From Branchiostoma floridae (Eukaryota; Chordata; Leptocardii; Amphioxiformes; Branchiostomatidae), in contig NC_049979.1 in assembly GCF_000003815.2 (NCBI RefSeq), positions 10,703,381 through 10,767,380 on the forward strand: DNA of 64,000 nucleotides, given 5' to 3'. Within the stretch, counting starts at the first letter, position 1. Every line of letters begins with the position of its first letter. The notes beneath the pieces are model-generated. The model did not search any database and was not told the origin of the DNA. It saw only the letters and a program-made list of their open reading frames with translations. Shown one piece after another: positions 37,701 to 48,420 of this stretch. The position numbers were made by a program, and so were the translations under genes.

Positions 37701-40700
37701 ATTAATACTTGCGGTTATCCTGTTAGACTTCAAAGTCTTTACTGACAAAAGATTGCGGTTGCTATCAGAATTGTGTGACCACTTGAAAAATTTATCCAGT
37801 TGCTTGAGTAACTCTTGTACATTATATTTAACTTGCTGTCTAACCTTTATCAGCGTCCTGTACTGTTCCGTTCTGTCTTTAGCCAATATATGAACTGGTT
37901 GATACATAATATAGCTTTGTGACCTCATTCTGGCCCTGCTGATTGTTGTAGATATGTAGTAGTATCCAGTATTTGATTATAGTGCTGCTTGAGTCCCTGA
38001 CACTGTGGTGGACAGCAGTCAGCTACATGGTGCTCCACACCTCCTAGAGTATTATAATCCTCTACATGTACGCGTAGCTCCATAGTGCTGCTGCAATATT
38101 ATTACCAATTGGATGGATGGGTCCTTGCTGTAGCATCTACTTTGTATATCTATTGTACAACTGTTGTTTGTACCCAGATGTCATTTGAGTTGGGAGATGA
38201 CAGTGCAAGGATGAATGGAAGATGGCAAGACTACACCATTTGATATACTGTCTATTCAGCTAGCTGAGCAGTATGGCTTCATGATGAGGATGAGGCCTTA
38301 TTTGACTTATCATATATATTGTTGTCATCAGGACCTACCTAGAGGATGAACTAGTCAAGGCCAGAAGCAACCCCAAGCTGAGAAAAGACATGTACCAGAA
38401 GATGATTGAGATCGACCCCACAGAGCCAACCAAGGAGGAGAACGCAGCGAAGGCTGTCACCAAACCTCGGTACATGGTGTGGAGGGAGAGCATCAGCTCC
38501 ACATCTACACAGGGCTTCAGGATAGAAGGCATCAAGGTTAGCACTGTGTGCACAATGTCTCACATTGAGTCATGGTAGGACAGATTTGACTATAGAAACA
38601 AGCTGTAGTGAAAAAAGTATGACACTTTGTCTCAAGTATAATTCTTTGAACTTGACTGAAGAGAGAGAGAAAGAGGAACATGTATTTTTCATTTTTGATT
38701 TGTGTGTAGTATTACAATGTACATGTATTTTTATAGTCACAACTGGGTCATAACATCATGGAAGCTCACCTGTGCTAGTGGTTAATCATAGTACAAATTT
38801 TAGAATTCCAACACTATCTTTCTTCAAAAACTTTCTTATCACGTGTCTGTACCTCTCACGAGCTTACGTTCTGAAGTGATTGGTCATTATAGATCCGGAA
38901 AGGGCGATGGTGGTTCTTCAAAATGTGATGTGAAGAACAATGTGAAGAAAGATTGGCTGTGATTTCAGTCTGGATAATGATTTAAGTCTTTGTTTCCTGT
39001 CTGGGTATTAACCTGAGGTGCTAGCATTTGCTTATCATGATTTGATAATATGATAGATATGATTATCATGATTGGATAATATGATTTCAGTACATCTTTG
39101 AAATGGAAAAGGAAGGGCAAGAGCACTGCATCATGTACTGNNNNNNNNNNNNNNNNNNNNNNNNNNNNNNNNNNNNNNNNNNNNNNNNNNNNNNNNNNNN
39201 NNNNNNNNNNNNNNNNNNNNNNNNNNNNNNNNNNNNNNNNATGGTCAGTCGAGCAGAGATTACAGATGACCAAAACAAAAGATCAAGTGGCAGAAGCCTT
39301 CAAGTTCTTCACTGATGGCAACCAGTCATTACAGGTAACTAACCACATACATTGTATGATGCTCTTGTTAGTTACAGTTGATTTACACTACAGACATGGT
39401 GTTTGTCCCGTCTGTGTAAAATAAAACTGGACAACCGGACATGTTACAACAGTCCCAGAATTCTGTTATGTAAGGCAGTTGGCTCATGTTGGGAGAGTTT
39501 GCTAATTTCCATGCAGATTTTTGGGATTTTTCGGGTGCAAAGTTGTAATAGTTGCAGATTGCCCCCCAAGATCTTTGGGAGCTGGGATGTCAGATCCTAT
39601 TGTGATTTTGCCCCCAAAGGTATGCTTGGAGATTAGGGGAATTTACTCCCATTCGTGCAATTTAAATCAAGGAAAGTGACATGGAAAGGCCCTGTTCATT
39701 CCAGGATTCACAAATTGAGATTCATCCAGGCACAGGATTGATCCTGATTTGATCCACTGAATCCACGTCCTGCGGTGGATTCAGCAGATCTGGATTAATC
39801 CTCCCCTCGGAGCAGGATTTGTACTGTTCAAGCCAGGATTTGCAAATTAAGCCTGTGCCTGGGTGAATGCAAATCCTGGTATGAACTGGGTCTTATGCAA
39901 GCGCTATTTCCCCATGAAGTCAATATCTACAGGTACTGTGAAAACAAGATAATACCAAACGCATACACATGTAAACATATTGACCAGGCATTAAAGGATA
40001 TTGCCATAAAGGAAAATGAAGTCTTTGTGTAGTGTAATCACAGAGATCCTTTTCAGGTGGACATTTGTGCATACCACAAATTCTATTCTATCTTCTTGTA
40101 CTCGTAATCAAAGAATGATTCACTTTCAGACGGATAAGATTTGCACCCTTTTGAGCTGCAACTCTCACGTTTGAGAGGGAGAAAAACATTCTGTGGAAAG
40201 CATTCCTGGATGTCATATTTTTGGGGCTGTGATGGTAATAATAAGTTAATCTGTTGCACCAAGTTCGAAAATGACTACTCCAGTACTGATGAATGTTACT
40301 GCAGTGCAACAGTCCAATGTAGTCACCTACATATTTGTTTCTTACAGAAAAAGTATGTCCAGAAGTTGATGGCACTGAGAGCAACACTGGAGAATTCTAC
40401 ATTCTTCCAAACACACGAGGTAAAAATTTTCTGCAACCTTCTTTTATTTTTTACAGTTGTCAGAGACTTTGATACTGCACTTTTGCCAAGAGATAAATCG
40501 TACTTGACAAGCTGATATTGACACAACTAAATGCACAACTTTTTATTGATGTTATGGGTTGACACGGGTCACAACTCAATGCCTGGGGCTGTAACACTTA
40601 CAAATTACATTGGTGTATGTGAGAGTTGTGGTAGGTAGCGTTTTGCTGAGAATAGCAAAGACCTTTGTTATCAAAACCAAGGACAACCACAAGGTGATAA

Positions 40701-41342
40701 CAAGGAGCAAAGAGAAATGTTAAGCTATCCCTTCATGTGGTGAATGAAAATCTGGGATGATTATGATTTGCAATGAGTATGGAGACTGGTGATGCACAAG
40801 AGAATAGATAAAGAACCCAATACAACAGTGCTGTGTTCACAAAGTCCAATATATGACAGCAATTTTCCAATGCTTAACCATAGGTATGAAAACTAATCTT
40901 TGGCCTGTGTGAAAGGTATTGAAACTGTTGCATGTTTTACTAATGAGTGAATTTTGTGGCTAGTTTAGAGCTACCATTGTTGTTCCACTGCAAATAGTGT
41001 TTATGCTTCACAGAAATCTCACCTTTTTATGTCTGGACCTAACTTGGAATAGCAAAATTTAAAAAAAATGTGTGCATTTTGATAAACCAAATTTTGTTGT
41101 TGTTTCAGGTGATTGGCAGCTCACTGTTGTTTGTCCATGACAAGGAAGGGAGCCATGTGGGCGTGTCTCTGATAGACTTTGGGAAGACAATGTCATTGCC
41201 GGAGGGACAGACCCTGGACCACCGGCTGCCATGGAAGGAGGGCAACCGGGAAGACGGGTATCTGTACGGCTTGGACAACATGATAGCTGTGTTCAACACT
41301 CTGGCAGATTGTGATGAACAAGACCTTGCAGAGGAGTTCTAG
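22775..41342 (+). CDS. ITPKA/B/C: Inositol 1,4,5-trisphosphate 3-kinase (ITPKA/B/C family), one exon in a gap
   Basis: Exons 22775-23713, 36267-36369, 36750-36890, 37529-37601, 38332-38536, one starting in the gap and ending 39334, 40348-40419, 41109-41342 (TAG). Start 22775 is chosen for its good Kozak context (A at -3, G at +4). Residues 1-313 are a Ser-rich, acidic, disordered-looking tail unlike any family I recognise. Exon 2 encodes the calmodulin-binding type helix ([14 protein letters not shown]) then [14 protein letters not shown]. Catalytic signatures: PAVMDCKMG (PxxxDxKxG), [17 protein letters not shown] and LIDFGKT with the metal-binding Asp, then [14 protein letters not shown]. 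The enzyme phosphorylates Ins(1,4,5)P3 to Ins(1,3,4,5)P4 in Ca2+ signalling. One gene apparently stands for the three vertebrate paralogs. The 5' end of exon 6, including an expected Asp-Gly loop, is lost in the 39141-39240 gap. Intron 1 is 12.5 kb. Confidence 0.93.
23936..24155. mobile_element. MITE with about 75-bp imperfect terminal inverted repeats
   Basis: Left end TAAGCCCTTTCACACAGATC and right end (GTGAAAGGGCTTA) are inverse complements; pairing continues inward through ACGCATGT, ACAGGAATTCT and ATGTCAAAGGTAA. TA on each side is consistent with a TA target duplication. No ORF. Confidence 0.8.
26467..26983. other. Assembly gap (517 N)
   Basis: Run of N in intron 1 of the inositol kinase gene. 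ORFs drawn across it have no meaning. Confidence 0.99.
27266..27620. mobile_element. Possible decayed hAT-like element
   Basis: The right end, ATTTCGAGCCCTG, is a typical inverse of CAGGGCTCGAAAT; the left end, CATGGCTCAAAG, is a degraded partner. Inside, ACTGGTGCA / TGCACCTA motifs recur inverted. Flanks TGTGCAGC and TGTGAGCA are only roughly alike. Confidence 0.4.
28076..28258. mobile_element. MITE with exact 9-bp target duplication (TGGCCTGG ends)
   Basis: GAGTCTACC occurs at 28067-28075 and 28259-28267, directly flanking an inverted-repeat unit: left TGGCCTGGATACCATCC, right GGATGGAACCCAGGCTA. Its ends resemble those of 29687-29819, which also has a 9-bp duplication. Nine-bp duplications occur in Mutator-like, Merlin and IS4EU transposons; I cannot decide which. 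Confidence 0.85.
28940..28990 (+). mobile_element. SINE fragment (copy 4 of family)
   Basis: GAAAGAACCCAACATACTTA followed by TTGAG and GTGTAGG matches the shared SINE block found at 3056, 8400 and 16888. The downstream end is unclear. Confidence 0.5.
29265..29345 (-). mobile_element. Probable retroposon 3' end with (AAAC)n tail
   Basis: On the minus strand, TTTGAGCTTCTCATGAATAA then ATAAAGGTTC runs into about five AAAC repeats. A unique segment followed by a short tandem tail is typical of a LINE or SINE 3' terminus. The 5' part was not delimited. Confidence 0.4.
29687..29819. mobile_element. Foldback MITE with exact 9-bp target duplication, 133 bp
   Basis: Perfect 24-bp terminal inverted repeats starting TAGCCTGAGTACCATCC. 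CATTAAGTC lies directly on both sides (29678-29686 and 29820-29828). The interior is itself a hairpin plus a direct repeat of GCGAAAGTAGTGAGCCAGCG, so the whole element can fold. Same end family as 28076-28258. Confidence 0.92.
31060..31345 (+). repeat. Local direct repeats with TTGCCAAAAATAGCAGT blocks
   Basis: TTCAGTAGTTTTGAACATTT and following bases recur about 190 bases later with changes, and AATTATCTTGCCAAAAATAG occurs twice at short distance plus a third diverged copy. A decayed segmental duplication in intron 1. Confidence 0.65.
31507..31718 (+). mobile_element. CpG-rich MITE, copy 2, in inositol kinase intron 1
   Basis: 212 bp from TACTGTA to TACAGTA, with repeated TTCGCGG. Nearly colinear with 44757-44968 and inverted relative to 16166-16370. 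Confidence 0.88.
39141..39240. other. Assembly gap (100 N) at a catalytic-domain exon
   Basis: Exactly 100 N, a conventional size for a gap of unknown length. The exon ending at 39334 ([15 protein letters not shown]) should begin inside it, because the stretch expected after RIEGIK is absent from both sides. Confidence 0.97.
39687..39893. mobile_element. Inverted-repeat element, CCAGGATTTGCA family, copy 1
   Basis: The left end (GGCCCTGTTCATTCCAGGAT) pairs with the inverse of the right end (ATCCTGGTATGAACTGGGTC). Related to 54092-54315. No ORF; target duplication unclear. Confidence 0.6.
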
Positions 41343-43938
41343 AGAGCAGAGGATGGATGTTCTCATAGGGATTTTGTACCACAGCCAGAGGCAAAGGGCA
41401 AAGAGAGCCAGCCTCATGTACACACAATGAACAGGACATGGTTGTTACAGAGGGCTGGATGTACAGTGAATCACTACAACTTGCTGATGATGGACAGTTT
41501 CAGCAGGAGTTGTGCAGCCGTTGGGTATTTTTACAGCTTTTTCTACAGGTCTCTATACAGGCAAAATGGTGTAACCAGGTTGGTATGATAGGCAAGGGGG
41601 GATGTCAGGAAGTGGGGCTTATAATAATAATGAACTATTTCAGTTACCTGGGGATGTATTGTTACTAGTACTGCCATGACTCTAAGTCTAAATAATAACC
41701 CACCTGTTACATTGATGTTGCTGATTGTGGCTGTCCTAGTGTGTGTATAGTTGAAGCAACAGGAGCTGGCTCCTTCGCTGGCTCACTTCCCCTCCTTTGG
41801 TTAAAGGTTATCTGCTGCAAGTGTGGAAATCTGGCATTTGATAGTCCTGTATTACCTGGATTAGATTAACTGTCAACTTAATGGAGGTAATATCAAATAA
41901 ATATGAGTTCCACTCTGTTACTGTTACATGTACATAAATGTACCCTTTGCTGGTAGTCATTAATATATTAATATATATCTTGATTATAACTCTGGATAAT
42001 TTTGGAAAGTGCAAGGGGCCATTATATACCATAACATTATGATATTCTAGGTTCAAAGATTTACCCAAGTAAAATTGTAGATTACAGCCAGTATTGGATT
42101 CAGAAATGATAAGGCATCTACTTAAACAACCACAATATGTTTTTGTATCTGAGGATAGTGATGTCGGTAGTTTTTTTGTAGGGTTAATCAGTAACTTGGT
42201 TGTGCTTTTGTTAATCAGAAAATGTCTAGGATCATCTTAATGTAAAATGTGTAAAAACATGGCAATAGTGATATATTCATTAGTGTTTCAGTATGTCAAT
42301 TTGAGTTGTATTTCACGTATAAACAAGTACAACACTGTGTCAATGTCAGTTGGCCATGTTATTGAAGCCATAAGCTTTGTTGAAAAACTGAGACTTGCAA
42401 CAACTGTACTCCACACGAGTGCACTTGAAATGGCCGTCTTCAGTTTCTGCTGTCATTAATATTAGTCTGTTTTTGTTTGCAGCTGTGTACTTGAATCTGT
42501 TCTATCCCTTTCTCAGTAACGAAATTTTTTCGGCTGGCTAAAAATCCTGTAATCTGTAAAGATACTCTGAGTTGACATATTCCCCATTAGCTTTTGATGT
42601 AAACACCTGCTCTAAATGCCAGCAATATCTGAAGGACACCTAAGGGTGAGGTGGATTTGTGGGGTTGTTACCTCAGGCACATGGCAAGTAAAAAGGTCAA
42701 AAGAAAGTTCATCTCTGACAGTTATTAGTCCACTTTTGGAAAGTCCTTTTTGCAGAAAGAGGTCCTGAAACAGTGACAAGTAAAGGCAGATGTGCAATTA
42801 AAGGCTTATGAATCTTTAACACCTGCATTCCATATATTGCTGCTGGTACCATTAATAGTTTTCCTTCATTGACACTATTCATGTGCTGTTTATTTCACAC
42901 ATTCTTCTTATTATTTTGTGTGTTCAGTTTGTAGATGTATTTCCCATAGACACTGCCTCTACATAGCATTCCATTTCATGCCCCATGTGTACATAAGCAT
43001 CATGTATGACACTTTCCATATTACAAGGAGTATTAAAACATCAGGTGTACATGGCTCTCCTGTCTCTATTATTTATGACAAGTTTATTACTGCAATACTT
43101 GTGAGCTGCAATTGTTAACATGAATTTTCAATATACTGTGCATATTTATGTAATACATAAACATGTTAATGCTCCTGTCAAGCTTAAATACATGTATCAT
43201 CATGCTAATACATTACCATTTTTCAACAAATGCAGTGCAGGAAGAGCCATAGCAACAAATTTTCATCAAATTTGCATTGAGGTAGAGGTCATTAATTCAT
43301 CAGAGCACAAATAATATTTGTCAGTATTAAGATGGCAAAAAATCCAAACATGTCCAGCTTTGTGCCTTGCAAATATATACAACTTGAAATAAATGAACTT
43401 TCAGCCCACTTTCTTGTTTGAATCAGTGCTTTTGCAATGCATTTATCAAAGGCCAAGCAGAATCAGTGGTCCCAACCCAAGACCACAAGTACACCAAGCA
43501 GATGGTGGTAGATCTAGCAGAAACTCATTTTAAGCTAGACACTCTACCCATTTGTCAGCCAGTTGCCACCAGATGTTCTTTACAGCATACCAGATTTTTC
43601 TTTCTCAAGGTAGATGTTGAAGATATATCTTCATCAGGAACTGTGCCAAGTCTTCTCCAATTATCTTGGGGAGTGAAAAATCACCTACACTGTGAAGTAG
43701 ACTTGTTTTGGACAAAACAGTGGTGTACGTGATGGAAGCCTCGTGAAGCCCTTCCAGCCTAGCTATAGTTACAATAAGTCGGGCAACTCAGTCAGATCTT
43801 GAGAAATAGTTGTGATTGTTTTGTGGTGAAATCTTGCCATGCTAACACAGCCGTGTTTTGCAAGTTGCATTACCAAGTATCCTGGAGTATATATAAAAAG
43901 CTTTGTAGCTTTGTGTGGATGAAAAGTCTAACTTTTAA
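41343..43938. other. Convergent 3' UTR region of the inositol kinase and propeller genes
   Basis: Follows the kinase stop and precedes the stop of the minus-strand propeller gene. AT-rich, with no gene recognised. It probably holds both 3' UTRs. Confidence 0.5.
43388..43393 (+). terminator. Candidate poly(A) signal AATAAA
   Basis: AATAAA about 2 kb after the kinase stop, before the convergent gene. Other near-matches occur closer (for example around 41896), so this choice is weak. Confidence 0.3.
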
Positions 43939-46900
43939 TCAAGCTTTCCAAATTGCAATGATTGAAGGTGAAGTGCTTCCTGCTCCACTGGTCTGTAGAG
44001 CTTGACTCCTACATGTTGATCCCTTCTTCTTTCCAGCACCAACCACCAAGATGGACTTAGCATGTGGAGTTAGATGGCTGGAAGATGCTGAAGAAACAAG
44101 TACATGTATCATCAGAAAGACAAATGAAAATTGGGTGAAATGCACAACAAGACGAATGGGAGTGAAAGTATAAAGACTGCGCACACTTGATAAGAGAGCA
44201 TTTTCAATGTTTTGACTGAGGAAAGTACCTGCATAGTGTAGCTTTCTTTGTTTAAAAATGGCTACATAAGAAAAAGTGTATTTACAAGTTGTGGATCATA
44301 ACAATAATTGTGGTAAAATCAGAAGTCAAATTGTCATTTGAAACTTCCACTGCTGCATACATCTGGTAAAAGTTGGCATTTAATTCATCATGGAATACCA
44401 TACTGATGACGCAAAGCAGAACAATGCAAGACCAATTAATTTGGGCCTGTATGCGTCAGCGTAGCATGCTACCCACCTGAATGTTGTACGCTGTTGAATG
44501 ACAAGAGGCAGCGAACATAGTTCTCAAATGGGCTGAACAATCGACACAGCTGGTGAGAGGCAGTGTTCCACACCAAGACAACACCAATGCCTGTACCAAT
44601 GTATCAGCAATATTTCAGCTATTGCAGTAGACTTTTTGGCTAGTATATCTGTAATATCTATATAGATTCGTTGTGCCCCATTTATTCCTGTGGCATCCAG
44701 ACAATTAAGGCTCTACTATGAAGTTAGCTTGTCTTGGGGCCTATTTTTTTTATAGTTACTGTAAATGCCTTTAATTTCGCGGGGATTTAATTTTGCGGTA
44801 GCGGGAAAATGGACTTTTTGCGGTGGTTTTAATTTCGCGGTAGCACCATGCACTGTAGTCTCTTAATGTTATGGAAAAATGTTCGCAGTGGTTTTAAATT
44901 CGCGGTGAAGCGGCCGCCGCGAAAACCGCGAACATTAATCCACGGCGAACATTTCTGCATTTACAGTAACATTATAAGATTTTCTGTTTTTATCCAGAGG
45001 CACAGAAAGGCAATATGTAGAGAGGCCTGTATCTATTCTTAAATCTATTGATAAATCAAGCAAGTGCAGATTTGAATACATGCCATCTTACCGTTAAATC
45101 AGGCAGACTACTGATTCAGAAACATCCTACAGAAGCCTGTCTAGAGGTTGTAATTGTTGCCATTCAGGGGACAACTAATTTCTACATTTGCCAATTCAAT
45201 ATGTTTATCGAAAGTATAACTAGCTGAAAAAATTGAAGGTGAATCACAGTTGCAAAAGTTAAGTTTCTATATAAATCATGATGTTGTTGAAAGTGATAGT
45301 CAATACTCATCTGATCTGCTAGATGGCACTCCTGATCATACCTTACACCCCATTCAACTGACAAGAAGCTGAACGATACACTTTGAGATATTTTGAACAT
45401 CATAACTTGTTGACATGTGGCCAATTGGAAGGGCTGGTACATTTATCTACCTATCATTGTTTACTTATGTACACTTTTGTTTATGTCAACTAGACAAGAG
45501 GAGTTCTCTGGGTTTGGTCATCTGCTCTCCAAGCAGAGGTTAGGCTCCAGTTGTTTTCTGATTTTTTTTAGACGTTTATATTGACCTATCATAAAGGGAA
45601 CGGTGCAAAATAGAAATCCTGATAAAAATGCCTAGAAAAATGTCAAAAACAGCTGGCGCCTAACCTCTGCTTGGAGAGTATTGAGAGTATTTTACCGCCT
45701 TTTTTTCTTGATAAAGCATTAGGAAATTTGATAAAAGAGGAGAAAAACTATTGAAGCGCCTATTGTACCTGTCCCGACCCAGACCTGGCCACATGAAGAC
45801 GTCAAACAGGTGATGGTCTCATCCTGCATCTTGTCGACTGGTGAAGAGGAGCACCTGTCCGACAATCTTCTCACCTGTGCACCACAGTCGTACATACTCT
45901 CTTTGTCTACAGTCATTGACGCACCTTTCCATCCTGTACAACAGGTGTGAAGTAGAGATTTTCATTGTTATTTCATTTCAGTCCTATTGTACAGATAAAA
46001 GTCAAGTGAGTTTAAGTATGTTTGATCATCATCATCATGCATCACTAGTTCACATCAGCCCTACAGTATTGGCTAGGGTTTAGCAGTCCTATTGGAGAAT
46101 GACAGCCTCTACCACATAAGTCACATCTGAAAATTGACTCAGTTCTATTACAAAGTTACTTTCTAGCGATCTGCTGTGCTGCACATCAGTCTAGCTTCTG
46201 TACAGACTTTATTGCCTCTTTGATCCAATACTGAGACTTTTAAAAAGAAAGTAGAGCTCTAAATTACTAACATCCACATTTCATAGATCATTCATGTTCT
46301 CATTCCAGGTGAACATAGTCCAGGCAAATAAAATCAGAGGAATCTAGACTGGTGCGCAGTACAGAAAAAATGCGCAGAAAAGAACTTTACAACAGACCCG
46401 AGTCAGCTTACAGATATGCTTTATGTGGCTGAGACTTTTATTTTGCACACTACTGTTAAAGTGTTAAGGATTTTTGCCATGGTCAATATAGATGTATATG
46501 ATGTTCTAAATGTACTACCTGTGACAATGCCACCACTCATGGTGCAGACAGTCCAGATCCTGTCTTCCTCATCACAGCTGTCCATCAGAAACACCTCATT
46601 TAGCTCATTCTGCAGCAGCAGGAGGAGAATGATCTCAGAGTCGAGAAGCAATCCAAACTTACCCAACATATAAACTGCCATGAAAAGTTCATTGGAAACT
46701 TCTACCAACTGTGAAATTTTAAGACTGAGAATATCTAAATGGGATGATCACTATTTCACAGGTACTAGTATTAAATGTCAATGCTGTAGACATATTCCCT
46801 CAAAGTCTGGAGGCATAAGTGAGAGGTTGAAGTTAAAGCTATCACTGCTTCTGTTCTGTTTCAACTTACAGAGATAGCTGACATGATAAAGCAACAATTC

Positions 46901-47529
46901 AGATGATAAACATTTCCCAACCGGACTTCAGAGTGAAAGCCAACCTCTGTATCTGCAAGGAGCTCCTTCTTACAGGTCCACTCTGTGGTTGTGTATACCA
47001 AGATCTTAGAACCTGCTGCCACCCACAGGTCATCTCTTACACACACCATAGCCTTGACTGGCAAGGGGCCACTTTTGCAAGCTGTCCAGTGGATGGGGGG
47101 TCTGTGAAGCAGCTCTGTGTGTAGACAGCACTTGACGGTCCCGGTGGCAAGACCAAAATACAAGTGAGACGAAGAGCAGGCTATGTTCTGTACCATACTG
47201 GGCATGATGTATTCCTCCAGTTGCCGATGTGTTGCAGCATCAAAGACGTTCAGCATGTCACATGTCTGTCCTCTAAAGCTGATCACCACACAGCCGTTAC
47301 AGTAAACCATAGTCTGGACATATGCGTCTTGTTTTGCGATCACATTCTCCTCGTCCCAGTCCTGTCTGGCAAAGTTATAGATGGCAATGGTGGTCCCCTG
47401 CACATCATAGCAGCCCAGCCACACCTCGCTCCAGTCAGTAACGATACAGCCACAGCGGGGACTCTGTTGGCAGGGCAGCAGCTTTCCGTCCTCCACCACT
47501 TTCAGGCTCCTGTCGAGAGACTGCTCCAT
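43939..47529 (-). CDS. Stand-alone LRRK/ROCO-type WD40 beta-propeller protein
   Basis: Exons in gene order: 47529-46870 (coding part), 46609-46519, 45933-45769, 44590-44477, 44087-43939 (TGA). They total 1179 bases, 392 residues; all four junctions are GT-AG with matching phase, which supports the model. Repeated propeller-blade signatures are visible: VWLGCYDVQGTTIAIYNF, VVISFRGQTCDMLNVFD, LYFGLATGTVKC, LWVAAGSKILVY, IWTVCTMSGGIV, VWVGTGIGVVLVWN, and a last blade ILVVGAGKK...IIAIWKA. Their order and the total length resemble, by eye, the C-terminal WD40 domain of LRRK kinases (about 390 residues in LRRK2). No kinase, ROC, COR or leucine-rich exons were found upstream. ATG 47529 is the first in-frame Met in its exon and has a strong context (G at -3 and +4). 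Other propeller families (DENND3, ARHGEF10/17) are possible. The function is unknown; a protein-interaction scaffold is inference. Confidence 0.62.
44757..44968 (+). mobile_element. CpG-rich MITE, copy 3, in propeller gene intron
   Basis: 212 bp, TACTGTA to TACAGTA, same orientation as 31507-31718. Several CG to TG changes (TTTTGCGG for TTTCGCGG) suggest methylation decay. It lies between propeller exons 3 and 4. Confidence 0.88.
45525..45678. mobile_element. MITE with 29-bp terminal inverted repeats
   Basis: The left end starts CTCTCCAAGCAGAGGTTAGG; the right end is its inverse complement with two mismatches over about 29 bp. 154 bp, no ORF, target duplication not clear. Loosely similar CCAAGCAGATGT phrases lie near 58962 and 59140. 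Confidence 0.75.
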
Positions 47530-47602
47530 TTCAGTTTCACCAAGCCTTTTTTTAACCTCCTTGGTTTCACTGAGGATCCTATTCCTCTTTGTCACCCCCA
47601 AC

Positions 47603-47625
47603 ACTACATCTTTGACATCAGGGGC
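47603..47625 (-). other. Short out-of-frame uORF upstream of the propeller start
   Basis: The first ATG in the exon (about 47618) opens a four-codon frame, M-S-K-M-stop, overlapping nothing downstream. It precedes the main start at 47529 and could lower its translation. Confidence 0.4.
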
Positions 47626-48252
47626 CTATGACCTATGGTTGAATAGATCAATCATTAATGTAGCATACAATCTGTCTTACCAGTAACAGCAATTCCTGTA
47701 TCAAATACAAGCAAACAAACAATTAAAGAAATAAATGCATGTTGTACAGGCAACAGATGAAAAGGAAACTGAATGTGACATAGTATCGCTGGTTGATAGA
47801 GTTTACGTTAAAATTAGAGGGCATGTTCCAAAACATTTATCTTTGTACATAAGCAGTTTGATGAGTCACATCCATGTTTATCAACTCTATATAGCCCTGC
47901 GGAATTTTTCCTGAAAAACACCTAAACACCTGGGGCACCGTTCTCACGTAGAATACTAAAAATCAAGTGAATCTCTTTTACAAGTAAGGCACAAAGTAGC
48001 AAAGAATGTAAGGGAATATTAAAAGCAGTAGGTCGAAAGGTAGTATATTCTATGATGGGTTGCAGGTTCATAGTCTCTGAAACCCCACGCTACTGTTAAT
48101 AATCAAGGTAGTGAAGATAACATATTTGGTATGTTCATCAAGGACATCATTTGACGTGTAACGTTACATGTAACAAGTTAAAGGGTAATGTGTTCAACCA
48201 TTTGTTCAACCGAACACTAATTTGTCCCTTTCAGCAACTATGGAATACTTAC

Positions 48253-48420
48253 ATATAAGCACTTTCCTAATTCCTTGGACTTCACTCCTTTGCTGTACTT
48301 TCGCTCCTTTGCCGCCGTCGGTCCTTGCTCTGTATTTGTCCCGTTTTAGGGGGCGTGTGTCCACTCACGTCTTCTGAGACCAGGCCAACAACTTCCGTGT
48401 TTTATTACGCGCCAAACAGA
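48253..48420 (-). promoter_or_regulatory. Candidate 5' noncoding exon and promoter of the propeller gene
   Basis: A strong minus-strand donor (CTTATAT then GTAAGT) at 48252, with CpG-containing sequence upstream and no in-frame ATG. A CCAAT box on the minus strand (ATTGG at 48451-48455) lies just beyond. Splicing to the acceptor at 47626 would join it to the coding exon. The 5' end is a guess. Confidence 0.45.

Noticed and set aside
40141-40515. 124-codon ORF around a kinase exon
   Set aside because: Different frame from the true exon 40348-40419; a shadow.
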